Below are positions 1-10,290 of a stretch of 64,000 nt of DNA, one piece after another. A program made the translations under genes and the position numbers. The notes under the pieces are model-generated. The model worked only from the letters and a program-made list of their open reading frames with translations, ran no database searches and was not told where the DNA came from. This DNA comes from Ophthalmolycus amberensis (taxonomy: Eukaryota; Chordata; Actinopteri; Perciformes; Zoarcidae): NCBI GenBank assembly GCA_024529925.1, contig JAFEUB010000716.1:1409501-1473500 (forward strand), given 5' to 3'. Position 1 is the stretch's first letter. Every line of letters starts with the position of its first letter.

Positions 1-69
1 CTATAAAGAACAGTCAAGCTAAAGCATGGGTTGATTTAGTCAAAGACGTAGATATATTTTTTAACACTC

Positions 70-101
70 GGGGGGGGGGACACATTAAGTGGGGGGGGGG
101 G
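70..101. repeat. Paired poly-G tracts
   Basis: Ten G residues (70-79) and eleven (91-101), separated by eleven mixed bases. Two of many long G/C homopolymers in the window. They may be length-variable and are prone to sequencing error. Confidence 0.9.
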
Positions 102-257
102 TCTGGGTGGAAATGTCTTTATCTATGTAAAGAAATTTTTTATTTAGACACCAGGTGACTATTCAAAATATAGAAATATAATGAAATAAATTGCAATAAG
201 GCTCTGTATTGCTTTCAAATATATATATTTTCCTGTAGATCGACTTCTCATTTAGGC

Positions 258-316
258 GCTCGACTTTGTGATTAAGCAAACCCTGGTTCCACCACAGGGC
301 CACCGGAGCAGAAGTT
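258..316 (+). repeat. 59-bp dispersed duplicate, copy A
   Basis: It aligns without gaps to 7045-7103 on the same strand with 54 of 59 identical positions. The shared core includes TGTGATTAAGCAA, TGGTTCCACCA and GGGCCACCGGAGCAGA. Similarity fades on both sides. It matches no transposon terminus I know and lies outside the simple repeats. It could be a fragment of an unrecognised dispersed repeat or a duplicated conserved non-coding element. Confidence 0.85.
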
Positions 317-662
317 TACTTTGATAACATTGTTATCATCCTCACCTAAAAAGAAACCAAACAAAAAAACCCAAACAAAACATACAACACTACAAAAAAT
401 GTAACACTATTCCAAACACAGATAAAATGGATTTATTTTCTTCAGTTCATGTCACAGGCAGTAAATATTTTGATGGTTTTAAGTTTGTGCTTGCAGTTAA
501 TTTCATAATAAACCTCTCATGCCTGTATACTGTATAGTATAAATGGTAGTAATATATGGTGAAAACAGTATACACTAAAAATTAATGATGCTGTCAAGTT
601 GTGTAGGAGTTTTGAATGATGCATCATTAACACTAATTTGAGAGAGGGACAGGCTGTCTTAT

Positions 663-664
<2 letters not shown>

Positions 665-732
<68 letters not shown>
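665..732. repeat. (CA)n microsatellite, 34 units
   Basis: A perfect run of 34 AC dinucleotides. The apparent minus-strand ORF of alternating Cys and Val across it is a translation artefact of (TG)n. Confidence 0.98.
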
Positions 733-735
<3 letters not shown>

Positions 736-1157
736 GTAGCGCCCCTGAAGGTATTCACTTCTCCACCTAAATTAATGTGCTCTCAAAGCAGAGCAATGGA
801 GAAGAATAAACAGTGAATTTAAAATGATCTTTCATTTTAATGACTTGTTGTTGTCTTTAAAAAATCATTTTCTGAAATGTGTTCAGGGGATCTGTGGAGG
901 AGTCAGCTACTTTAAAATAGTGTAGATCTTGCCTGAAGACAGAAATTGGACGTATTTGCATGTACTATGCATTTTCTTTTCAACATATTGCACTCCGCAC
1001 ATATAGAAGCACTTACGGGGGTGAAATATTTAGGTAACAGAGTTGGGATTTCTTCTCCAAATTCTAGTATCTCAGAGGCATTTGCCCTGTAATTACTACA
1101 TTCTTGGTTTTGCTGTTTTACAAGAAAGTAGCTTCTGTTTAGTCTAGAGTTTGTATT
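733..1157. other. Non-coding flank upstream of the Tc1/mariner-like insertion
   Basis: AT-rich sequence with no domain-bearing ORF. An 86-codon minus-strand ORF runs through 912-1172 and crosses the transposon boundary. It has no motif I recognise and is most likely chance. Confidence 0.55.
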
Positions 1158-1159
1158 TA

Positions 1160-1184
1160 CAGTTTTTCTCAATTGCTAAAACAC
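1160..1184 (+). repeat. Left terminal inverted repeat of the Tc1/mariner-like element
   Basis: Begins CAGTTTTTCTCAATTGC directly after the TA duplication. It pairs with the right terminus, with two A/G differences in 25 positions. Confidence 0.9.
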
Positions 1185-1548
1185 TAAAACCCATTGGCTG
1201 AACAAAGTTCTCAGTTGCCTGAACTCATTTAGCTAATTGTGCAGTCTGTTGTCAATACCTTAAACTATGTCACATGGTAAAACACAATTTGCAGATCTCA
1301 CTTAGACTTTTCAGCAAAATTCTAAACACATTCTCAGTCTCAAAACACATTCTGCACTCTAATGCACATGTCATCCATACTGGTAAACACAAGTGGCAAC
1401 AATCAAATACAAATAGAGAACACATGTCATTGATTAAACACAATCACTCAAAATTGATTTCACTTGTATCAAATGATGTGACACAACCAATATAAGCCAG
1501 TTTAGAGAGCAAACAGGTGGTTGAAGGTGGGAAGGAGAAAGTCTGAGA

Positions 1549-1890
1549 ATGGATAGAAGAAACAATGTGAGAGGACGAGGACAAGTGCGTATGTGAGGTG
1601 GGCGACGAGGAGGAAGAGGAGGAGGGCAAGAAAGAGGAAGAGGAGGACGAATAGGAAGAGGAAGACAAAGAGTGGAAATATCTGATGAAATTCGAGCAAC
1701 AGTCATAGACCATGTTATAGTCCACAGACTGACAATGAGGGAAGCAGGACTTAGAGTGCACCCCAATTTGAGCCGATTTTCTGTGTCCACCATAGTAAGG
1801 ACATTCAGAGAAGAGAACAGGTACAGTATGCTACTGTATTTTTGTAATTGCAAATTTACTGTACTACACTATATGCAGCTGTTTCAATAG
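1549..1890 (+). pseudogene. Transposase fragment: Arg/Gly-rich leader plus helix-turn-helix
   Basis: Reading from the ATG at 1549, the frame encodes MDRRNNVRGRGQVRM and then meets TGA at 1594-1596. A CGA-to-TGA change would explain it, because the frame stays open and strongly Arg/Gly-rich afterwards. From 1675 it reads EISDEIRATVIDHV and continues through TMREAGLRVHPN and TIVRTFREENR (to 1818), a homeodomain-like helix-turn-helix of the type that opens IS630/Tc1/mariner transposases and binds the element ends. The remaining codons to the stop at 1888-1890 look non-homologous. The AACAG/GTACAG junction at about 1819 resembles a splice donor, so an intron is possible. No DDE catalytic region is visible, so the fragment cannot be an active transposase. 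Confidence 0.75.
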
Positions 1891-2536
1891 ACATTTGTAA
1901 AGTTCATCACTGTATGTATTGTATACTGTAGTAGGCCTACAGTGCATTGTAGGCTGTATAATGTACAATAAACAAATTGTATGGCCTTGAACATCGTGCT
2001 TTCTATTTGTTACAGTAACAGTAGTGACTGCTCAATAGATGTTGACTGGTTGCAGGTTCATATCAACAAAGAACAAGAATTACAGTATCACAGAGACAAA
2101 GGACACGTTTGTGAGATGCAGGGTACAGTACTGTAAAAATAGGGGTACAAGGAGGAGGAAGAACAAAAGAAATTGCAAAGAGCAAAGCACAGTAGTCATT
2201 TCTGATCAATTTTGAGCTACTGTAATAGAACATGTTTTCGTTCATATGAAATTAGTTTTGAGATTAAAAATCTACTTCTCCCTGAGAACTACGTATATGT
2301 TTTGAACAATGTGCTTTCTATTCATTGGTGTATTGTTTACTGACTGCTTGATGGTGTATATTATTTTGATCACTTTGTTTATGATTTGAGAGCAGTGTTT
2401 GATTTTGAGCACAGGTAAAACTGTTTTGAGGCGAAAGTTTCATTTTGCAAGAGGATTCAGAGGTTTTGTAAATAGCGCTTGAAGATGAGGTTTTGTGTTT
2501 ACAGTTTTGAGAGAATGGGTGACCGTTTCAAGAAAT

Positions 2537-2561
2537 GTGTCTTAGCAATCGAGAAAAACTG
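2537..2561 (-). repeat. Right terminal inverted repeat of the Tc1/mariner-like element
   Basis: In reverse complement it reads CAGTTTTTCTCGATTGC and onward, matching the left terminus. It is followed immediately by the second TA of the target duplication. Confidence 0.9.
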
Positions 2562-2577
2562 TAACACCTAAAGTGTG

Positions 2578-2830
2578 GCAACAGTTGGAGTTTCAAAGAC
2601 GACTTGAAAGTTTACTTGCAAAGCAAGTGAAGCAATTGTGTTGTACTTTATCACAATGACCCAGCACTCCAAAAAGAGTATAAAACAAATGGTATTAATT
2701 CAAAAGCAATTGAGTCATCGTTGGCAAAAGGGCTAAAGGCAAGTGTGACTGGTAAATCTCAAAAACACATGACAAAGGCTGACCTCTGGGTTACCCTGAA
2801 GGAAGTCTAGCAACAAAAGGCAGAGATACT
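2578..2830 (+). pseudogene. Decayed exon-like stretch of unknown gene
   Basis: Two adjacent frames read like protein. Starting at 2578, one gives QQLEFQRRLESLLAKQVKQL. After a change of frame, 2631-2807 is open for 59 codons, containing YHNDPALQKEYKTNG and KHMTKADLWVTLKEV, and stops at TAG 2808-2810. Past that stop the same frame continues QQKAEILLQ into an AAG/GTTAGG donor-like site near 2838. The charged composition and the donor-like end suggest an old exon or retrocopy fragment with one frameshift and one nonsense change. I do not recognise the protein. Chance remains a real alternative at this length. Confidence 0.3.
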
Positions 2831-2852
2831 ATTACAAGGTTAGGCCTATCTT

Positions 2853-2895
2853 ACACACGCACACACACACACACGCACACACACACACACACACG
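2853..2895. repeat. (CA)n microsatellite, interrupted
   Basis: CA repeats broken by single CG steps. Confidence 0.95.
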
Positions 2896-3436
2896 CTCAT
2901 TCATTACAGTGGGGAAATACCTCTGACAGCCGTTCCATTCTGAAGTAGCGGAATTGGAAAACGATATAACATAAAGGCGTAATAATCTAGTGAAAGACTA
3001 CCAACCATCAAACTGTTTTTAATACGTAATCAAAACCAATTCCAGATCAACACTCCCACACTGTTCATGGATACTCGCCAATAGGCAAGTAACTGAAACA
3101 CCCTAAGGGTGTTAAAGCCTCGGTGTGATTAATATGCGCAGTGCAGCGTTTTAATTTGAAAAGTCACTGGTTCATTGGATTTCTCTGTTACAGCCATGTC
3201 AGCCCAGTCTTGCTCTCCAGGAAAATCTGACACCATGTTATTCGACCAAAAAACCCTCTCTTGTCTGTCCCTCTGTCTCTTCACTGTGTTTTTCTAAACC
3301 CTTTCTCTGTCTCTCTTACCGCGTTTCATCTCATCTTTCTTTATTTCCTGACTTGTTGTACAGGATCCCTTGAAAGTATCAACAGGGAGAAGCAGCCAAA
3401 AAGCAATGGATTTACTGCATGCTTTGGCTCGATCAC
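2896..3436. other. Unassigned non-coding stretch
   Basis: Nothing recognised. A pyrimidine-rich, exon-boundary-like patch near 3250-3365 ends in TGTTGTACAG followed by GATCCC. The downstream sequence runs into a GA repeat and offers no convincing exon. Confidence 0.5.
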
Positions 3437-3443
3437 AGAGAGA

Positions 3444-3509
<66 letters not shown>
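3437..3509. repeat. (GA)n microsatellite
   Basis: A purine dinucleotide array with one T interruption at about 3458. It produces artefactual Arg-Glu (+) and Leu-Ser (-) ORFs. Confidence 0.97.
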
Positions 3510-3511
<2 letters not shown>

Positions 3512-4988
3512 CAGAGAGAAACGAAGATGAAGAGAGGTGAGATCAAATGGTGGAAAATTAGATGGAAAATGATCTATTTTACACAGAATAAAATGTTCTT
3601 TTACAGTCTGAAGCTGAAGACGTGTAAGCTTGGGAGAAAACTGTCGGAAAAGGATATCGTGTGTAGATTTTGTTCTTAAAATCCAAGCCAAAGTTGAGTT
3701 CATTAAATCTGATGTCAGAAACCTCACTTGAAATTTGAATCTCCAGTTTACTCTGATGTATCAAAACCTGAAACTAATTCATCTCATTACATCCACAGCA
3801 CTGATCAAACAGTTGACAGGCCCCTGCACTGATCTACACAGAGAAGACGTATCTACAATGACCACTATAGCTGTTTATGTGAGCGCTAGGTGCGTGTCTT
3901 TCTATCACATTCACTCCTTTCCTCCCACACTCCCTCTCCTCTTTCCCTCTGACCTCGATTTTCCGCCCTCATAAACGACTGATCCTTTCCCCTGACCTCA
4001 AACTAGTCCGACTGCTCTGAGAATGATGGATCGGTGCAACATGGTGGCCCATTTAAAGTTAAGTCCTCTACTTTACAGCGTGCCTGATGCAATGGAGCGC
4101 TACACCTTGCAGTGTGTGCAAGTGTGTCAGCGACATGCAAACAACACAACTCAGAGCAGTTGAAGTTTATTTAAAATGCAGACAGTATTTATAGGATGAC
4201 ATCCACAAGCTGTTATTATACAGCATTAAGAAGACCATCAGTTGGATGTACTTCAAGGAGAATGTGTTGTTGCAGCCTGTAGCAGAATCCTCAACTTGAT
4301 GTCTGTTATTACTTCTAACAATTGTCTGAAAGCAGAGAGGCAGAGTTCACACCTGTTCACATGGCATAAAAAGGCTTACTGGAGGGCTGTTCCTGACTCT
4401 AATGTTTATACCATCCTCCTCCTCGTCCCCACAGGCCACTGAAAACACCGTGGATTATTTAATAGTGCTGTATACTGATGGCAGGCTACGGTTTCACTGC
4501 CACTTTATGATCCAAAGCTGGGAAAGCTATCTTTCAGCTGAAAAGATGGGGAATGCATGAAGAGGAGGCATCATTCATTGCCGCGCAGTGTGCTTTGCAC
4601 GCTGTCGCTGTAGTTCCTTATTCCGTTCTGAGGTGTACACAAGTCACGGGGCAAGACAACCTCCCCTGTACATTAAATCTGCGTCTGCAGATAAATTGGT
4701 CGGAGCTTGGCCGGAGATTGCTTTGATTTATGGCGTAATTACAGAGTTTTGCTGCAGCATTGATATGCCCGGCTGTCTGTGCCTGGGTTCCTGTGTATGG
4801 TTAATAACAATGAAGCTGTCAGGTCTCAGAGGCAGGCAGACAGGTCTGATGTTACCGGTGGTATGATGTGTGTGGTGGCATATCTCATGTAGCAACCACA
4901 AGTCATATAGGCATGTTATATTACACTGCAGTCTCCAGTATGTCTGAGCATCCCGGCTGAGAGAGTAATCAGATAAGATAATGTAGTC

Positions 4989-4989
<1 letters not shown>
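3510..4989. other. Unassigned non-coding stretch
   Basis: No coding region or transposon terminus recognised. The short ORFs carry no motif. Sequence near 4560-4760 has mixed composition and could be functional, but nothing specific can be said. Confidence 0.5.
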
Positions 4990-5052
<63 letters not shown>

Positions 5053-5060
5053 GAGAGAGA
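4990..5060. repeat. (GA)n microsatellite
   Basis: About 71 bp of GA units with a single C interruption at 5040. Confidence 0.97.
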
Positions 5061-5130
5061 CAGCAATGACTATAACACTCATTGTCTGGATGCTAGTGCA
5101 TCCCTGGGAGGGACGATCTATCACTCTCAA

Positions 5131-5165
5131 CACTCACACTCACACACACAGTCACACACACACAC
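5131..5165. repeat. Imperfect (CA)n/(CACT)n repeat
   Basis: CACTCACACT grading into CACACA with a GTC interruption. Confidence 0.85.
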
Positions 5166-5397
5166 GAAGTTGAGCAGAAGAGACGAGGCTGTGAGTGTTA
5201 GTCGCCGGCAGGGAGGATGTTTATAAAGCTACCAGGCTCAGTGCATCTTTAAGGTTGCATTATGGGTGCTATCTAATTGGTGGTGGTGGAGGCAGAGGTG
5301 GGCCTCATTGGAGGTTCAACCAGAGGCTAGCAGTCTCACAGCAGCTCGTATTTCACTGCGCTCAGTGTGCTAAGAGGGTCACTCTGTCTGTCGCTAT

Positions 5398-5413
5398 GCG
5401 CGCGCGCGCGGGG
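5398..5413. repeat. Alternating GC run
   Basis: Thirteen bases of alternating G and C followed by GGG. It is a short potential Z-DNA tract and locally CpG-rich in an otherwise CpG-poor area. Confidence 0.8.
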
Positions 5414-6929
5414 AAATGTGTGCACACGTACATGCATATCAGTCAATATACCTGCACACATGCATATGCCAATGTAAAACTGTATAATGGATATGCAGGG
5501 ATACCACAGTCACACGCAAGATACGCATGTGGACACTGCAACACGCACACACACATGCACACACACAAATACACGCACACTTCCAAATTCCTTCCATTGC
5601 ACTTCAGTGATAATGTGCTTTTCTTCATCAAGATGCGAGTCAATCTCTTTTTAATTGTGTTACTCTTTAAGTGAACAAACTTTAATCAGTGTTCTTTAGT
5701 GTGGAGTTTGGAAGACCCACCCTCATGACATGACAGGACCTACAGAGCTAATTGGAATACTATGGCAGATTAAATGTGTTTTGCATTTTAGTTATATTCA
5801 ACCCCACATTTGTATTAAAATGCACTGACTTCATGAACTTGCCTGTTCAAAATCTCCACTGCACTTAGTTAGTAGCTGACAACTCATAGGATAATTTGCT
5901 GCATTGAATAGCTGAAAAGAATTTCTCAATATGCTGATTTCGATCAAAAAACGTTTTCTGCACACAGAGCTGTCTTTGCCTTTAAACTAAGAGATAATAT
6001 CATATTATCAACAGAGGATGAGAAACAGCACAGTAACAGTTTGTTCTTCAGGACATGGTTCAGGCTTATCGTCTTGCATTTTAACAACCCTGACTGAGTT
6101 CAGTGGATTCTTGGGAATTGATGTTGTTACAGCTCCTCCAGTCAAAGTTCCCAGAGGTACTTTGGACCCTCCCTTCATTCGCTATGGTGATAAATTTCCT
6201 GTTTGCATCTAAAACCCGGTTGATAATCGGTGAACATGGTTCTGTCCACACAATTGCATTTAAAAACCAGAAAAATTTCCTGCAGAACTGTACATTACAG
6301 CCCTTGTTGTGACATGGATAGCATGGATAGATTGCTAAATACCGCTTTTGGTCAGTTATTCTATATTAATATATAACTGAGGACAAAATAGGAATTTTCT
6401 TTTGACAGGATAAATTAGAAATGGCGGTTTGATTGCGGACCATTACAGCTACTTGCCAACCAAGTGATCTCTGGACTAGAATAAGTCACAACACTCTTTC
6501 ATGCTTGTGAACTCATACAACAGACACACTCATAATATATATGAATGGAGAGCAGGAGGCAATAAAAACAGGTTCTTACTGTTGCAATTACAGTATGTGG
6601 AAAAAAGACCACAACGTCTGTAAGCTAATAGTCATATGACAGCATTTTAGAGAAGCTTCATTTTCCCAGTCCATGCAATAAGAATACACCAACTTTTTGA
6701 AATGGATCCACTCTTATGAGCGCTTTGGAAAAACTCAGTTTTCAGTGGCAGGAAGTGCGAATAGAGGCCCAAACGAGAGAACAAAGCTGTGGCTAGTGTA
6801 CATACACGCTAATAGACCTCTGTCTCTCCTACTCTCTGTCTCTTTTAAGTTCGATTCTTTGACTGTTGTGTTTTAACTTCCACTAGACACGGATGAGTTT
6901 TCTTTTTTTTAAGCATCAAATATCCCCTG
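5414..6929. other. Unassigned non-coding stretch with minor CA repeats
   Basis: Imperfect CA/CATG repeats lie at about 5540-5581. The remainder is AT-rich without coding potential. Short ORFs at 6018-6312 overlap one another in different frames and show no domain. Confidence 0.5.
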
Positions 6930-6942
6930 CCCCCCCCCCCCC
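6930..6942. repeat. Poly-C tract, 13 bases
   Basis: Uninterrupted C run following CCCCTG. Confidence 0.95.
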
Positions 6943-6999
6943 TTTCTTTCTCCCCACCAGCCAGGAGTCTGCTCTAGTGCGAAGTGGCCAGCTCTGTCT

Positions 7000-7250
7000 G
7001 ATCACTGGGCTGAGCAGCAGATCCCACTGCGAGGGACTTGAGGGGCTCGACTGTGTGATTAAGCAAGCCTTGGTTCCACCAGAGGGCCACCGGAGCAGAT
7101 GTTCTCATTAAAAATGCAGGCTCTGTGAGCGAAGGAGATTGCCTTGTTCCAGGCAGAACCTGGCCGGAGGTTTAAAGCTCTCATTCCTCTCACTTGTAAG
7201 GCCAGCCAAGTTTCAGTGCCTGTACACCCTTTAAGCAATGTGGCAAACAC
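7000..7250. promoter_or_regulatory. Candidate conserved non-coding element
   Basis: Mixed-complexity sequence without repeats or coding signal. It contains the second copy of the 59-bp duplicated segment (7045-7103), followed by ATTAAAAATGCAGG and CTTTAAGCAATGTGG. The retention of 54 of 59 positions between two copies nearly 7 kb apart hints at constraint, though recent duplication would explain it equally. The regulatory role is inferred from sequence style only. Confidence 0.35.
7045..7103 (+). repeat. 59-bp dispersed duplicate, copy B
   Basis: Same-strand match to 258-316. The five differences lie at scattered positions with no gaps. Flanking sequences diverge at once on both sides. Confidence 0.85.
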
Positions 7251-8137
7251 AAAAAATGAATTATTCCAACAGCATCGTACAATCTTGGGTTATTCTCTTT
7301 CGTTTGCTGTTAAAAAGGAAAAGAGGGGATCGGTGTTAAAAATGGATTTAAACTGTAAAGCTGGTGGTTTTTGAGGCTTTCCACTGTTTCTGGCATCGCT
7401 GTTTTACAGATCTCAGTTGGGTGTACGTGTTGAACATCTCATTTGGTGAATGAAGAAAAGAAAAGCAAACATTTTAGCATTTTCAGCTCAGTAGTAAAGT
7501 GCAGACTGACTGAATATGATCACTCTGGGGTTTTGGGGCTTAAGAACAACCTGATGATGACAGCTTGGGATATTCCATCCATTCCAGCTGGCACCTAGAC
7601 GGAGCCTGGTATAATTAACATGAAACTACAGAGCACTAAAGAGTGATGCAGCACTCCAGAGGGTACAGCTACACCTACAGTACACAGCTGGTTAATAGAT
7701 TCAAGGGTATCCATCAAAAGCTTGTGTAAACCAACAGTGAGACGGCAGCGGTCTTAATTCTTTGTTGAACTCTGAGGATAAACCCCGGGCATTAAATATT
7801 GTCAACACAGACACAGTTTGGCCTACAATGCTAAAGTTGCTGGAAAGTTAAAGGGGGATTTGTGTGATCTGTTCTGGTTTTTATCAAACAACAGAAGCTG
7901 GGCTGGGGGTTTGATGCCGGGGTTACATGGGAATGTGTACGTCAGTGCGAGTGTGTTGATGTGCGTGTACAGATGCATACTCTGCACATGGCTGTATGTG
8001 GGAGGAAAGGTTACTGATGGATTACAGCCCTCACCTTTGAGGTTGACCCCATTACTGCCTTTCACCCTCCCTTTACCTTCCTCACCAGCCCTTATCCTTC
8101 TCTTCTCTAACGTCCTCTCTTCTGTCCTACAATCCCA
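7251..8137. other. Unassigned non-coding stretch
   Basis: No gene seen. Around 7500-7800 the sequence has the mixed composition of a possible CNE (CTGGTATAATTAACATG, TAAACCCCGGGCATTAAA). The overlapping 125-128 codon ORFs on both strands at 7818-8204 run into a CA repeat and show no domain. Confidence 0.5.
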
Positions 8138-8160
8138 ACACACACACACACACACACACA
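8138..8160. repeat. (CA)n microsatellite
   Basis: Perfect AC dinucleotides, 23 bp. Confidence 0.95.
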
Positions 8161-8790
8161 GGGAAATAGCAGTTGCCTTGCCACACGAGCGCACACACAT
8201 GTGAACTGTTGGGTTGTGTCAGGAGGCACAACACATATTTAACTTGACATGCGTGCCAATCGGAGGTCCTGCCCTGCTGCTTGTGCCTGTAAACCAGACA
8301 GGCCTTCTAGCTTACTATGTGTCCGGAACATTGTTTCCAAAAGGTTACATTTCATATATTTGTCCGGCAGAGAGTGATGCCAAAGTTTTGGCTGCCTGTC
8401 ATGGACATTTCACTCACACGTTAGGAAGTGTTGGGATAAGACCTGCAGATATTATAGCAATGAAAGATACAGAGGGTGAAGGAAAGTTCAAATGTTGTCA
8501 AGCTAATTTTCTCCAATTATTATTACAGAGCATTCTGGGAAAAGCTTTCATACAGTGGAACAAAAAAAAGTGAATGTGAAATGCTTCAACCGAAGCTTAC
8601 GGGAAAACAATTGCCGGTGAGCTCTTGTGAGACGCTCAAAATGTCCCAGAAAAGAGCTAATGATTTCATAAACACTTTTGTTAGTAGAATTATATGTAAC
8701 TGCTCCCAAATTGGCAGACAGTGACCCCAAATGGGCAGACACGTCAGCATCATTAAGGACTGAGACTAAAGTTTAGTCTAATGATACAAG
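8161..8790. other. Unassigned non-coding stretch
   Basis: A 119-codon ORF (8214-8573) reads without low complexity, with a small hydrophobic patch (GPALLLVPVNQTGLLAYYV). It has no recognised family and no supporting splice or promoter context. I treat it as chance. Confidence 0.45.
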
Positions 8791-8813
8791 CACACACACA
8801 CACACACACACAC
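8791..8813. repeat. (CA)n microsatellite
   Basis: Perfect CA dinucleotides, 23 bp. Confidence 0.95.
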
Positions 8814-9303
8814 TGACATCATACAGGCATGTACACACAATTACGGAAACAAAGATTTATGAAACATTCGTGTTTGCAGCAGCAATCTCAATGATGCCTT
8901 CTAATGATTTACCACAGCAATATGAGGTGGGAAAAACTGCCAGACATTTTACATAATTCACTTTTTTCCCTCTTAAATATGGCGCTGATGTCACTTTGTA
9001 GATTATTAGGGAGGGAGGCAGTTCATTATGCTCAGCTATATCTCTCTCGCTGTCTGTCTCTTGCTCGTGAGTGGAACTCGGAAACTTATATAGTCCATAA
9101 AACAAATGGCGGTTGTGTAGAACAGATTGTGTTGTTAAAGCAAACAGTGTTTGTAACAATCGAAGGCAAGCAGAATTCAAACATAAAAAGAGCAATAACC
9201 TGTATGTTACAAAGATTTATGCATCCCTGGATGGCGTGCTTCCTCCACACTGAGGATTGCCAGGTAGTAAATTAGGAAATGCCTTTTGGCAAAGAGTGTA
9301 CCT

Positions 9304-9305
<2 letters not shown>
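8814..9305. other. Unassigned non-coding stretch
   Basis: Overlapping ORFs of 112-123 codons lie on both strands with no recognisable motif. No transposon ends seen. Confidence 0.45.
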
Positions 9306-9367
<62 letters not shown>

Positions 9368-9369
9368 CA
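9306..9369. repeat. (CA)n microsatellite
   Basis: Long CA array with two CG interruptions. A second array begins about 75 bp downstream. Confidence 0.97.
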
Positions 9370-9440
9370 TACACTGTATTGCATGCTTACCACTATGTTT
9401 AGTCACAGAATTGCGCAGCACTATTGCCAGTATGTAATGC

Positions 9441-9443
<3 letters not shown>

Positions 9444-9516
<73 letters not shown>

Positions 9517-9523
9517 CACACAC
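9444..9523. repeat. (CA)n microsatellite, 80 bp
   Basis: The longest CA array in the window, with one CG interruption near its 3' end. Confidence 0.98.
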
Positions 9524-10267
9524 TGAAACATACATACAAACAAATGTTAAAGAAACCAAAAATCTGTTTTCAGTCTATCAACAGCACAGGGTTTTGCTCT
9601 ATTTTAAGGGCCCATTACGTCAATAAAGAAAGAGGTTTAGAAACAGATTCTGGAAAAACACTCATTCCTGACACACAGAACCCTGGGAAAAAAGCCCTTA
9701 TGATAGGGGGAGAGAGAAGTTAGTGACAGGTCTTATAGGGTTAAAGTGAACTGAAAGCTGTTGTCACATTCACACACACACACATTAATTCCTAGTATGA
9801 ATATGCCTTACTGATGGAGAGACATGGCTTCATATCTAATGACGTTAGCGAGTAAGAGTGAAGAGGCTGCTGGGTATGATCCATTTAAACGCATACTAAT
9901 AACAGAGCACATTGAGCCGGGGACGAGCCGGACGATCTCTCTTTAATCGACCATCCATCATTAGGATGCGGCTCTCCGGTCAGACACAGCGCATCATTAC
10001 TCTGCGCACACACACACGCACGCATGCACAAACACCAAAAACTCTTCATCTGCAATTGTTCATTTTCTCTCATCACCTCCCCACATACTGTTTATTTTGT
10101 ATAAATCTGGGAGAATCAGCCGCATTCAGTGGAACTAGTGAATGTCAGTGAACTGTAGCGATGGCACAGCTCCCTTCAAAAGGGCCTTTGTAAGCCAGAC
10201 TTCTCTCTCAGTAATGAAGCATGTAGCGAAAGCTTGCTCCCCTCTGTAAAAACGGTGACCTGAAACT
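9524..10267. other. Unassigned non-coding stretch
   Basis: Holds a minor CA run (9771-9784) and an imperfect CACG repeat near 10003-10030. Sequence around 9900-9990 (GCCGGGGACGAGCCGGACG, TTAATCGACCATCC) is locally GC-rich and could be a small regulatory element. No gene. Confidence 0.45.
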
Positions 10268-10290
10268 ACACACACACACACACACACACA
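10268..10290. repeat. (CA)n microsatellite
   Basis: Perfect AC dinucleotides, 23 bp. Confidence 0.95.

Larger units (their letters stand above)
1..664. other. Non-coding AT-rich flank, no gene seen
   Basis: No credible coding region. The stretch holds two poly-G runs (70-79 and 91-101), an A/C-rich low-complexity patch near 345-400, and one copy of a 59-bp segment (258-316) that recurs at 7045-7103. The rest looks like ordinary unique vertebrate intergenic or intronic DNA. Confidence 0.6.
1158..2563 (+). mobile_element. Tc1/mariner-like DNA transposon, internally deleted
   Basis: The element proper is 1160-2561 (1402 bp), flanked by TA at 1158-1159 and 2562-2563, the target duplication expected for the Tc1/mariner/IS630 superfamily. 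The terminal inverted repeats, 1160-1184 and 2537-2561 read in reverse complement, agree at 23 of 25 positions and begin CAGTTTTTCTC. The interior holds an arginine/glycine-rich leader and a helix-turn-helix segment of a transposase, then no recognisable DDE/D catalytic domain before the right terminus. A segment of about 58 bp is partly duplicated inside (1987-2045 and 2302-2359). The copy looks non-autonomous and decayed. Confidence 0.88.

Noticed and set aside
517..732. ORF of alternating Cys-Val residues on the minus strand
   Set aside because: It is a translation of the (CA)n microsatellite at 665-732.
1434..1853. Overlapping minus-strand ORFs of 139, 105 and 65 codons rich in Leu, Pro and Ser
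   Set aside because: They are the antisense of the purine-rich Arg/Gly leader of the plus-strand transposase fragment.
3261..3727. Arg-Glu and Leu-Ser repetitive ORFs on both strands
   Set aside because: Artefacts of the (GA)n array at 3437-3509.
9257..9723. His-Thr repeat ORFs that might suggest a repetitive protein or a CRISPR-like array
   Set aside because: Pure CA microsatellites. There are no unique spacers between the repeats and the context is eukaryotic.
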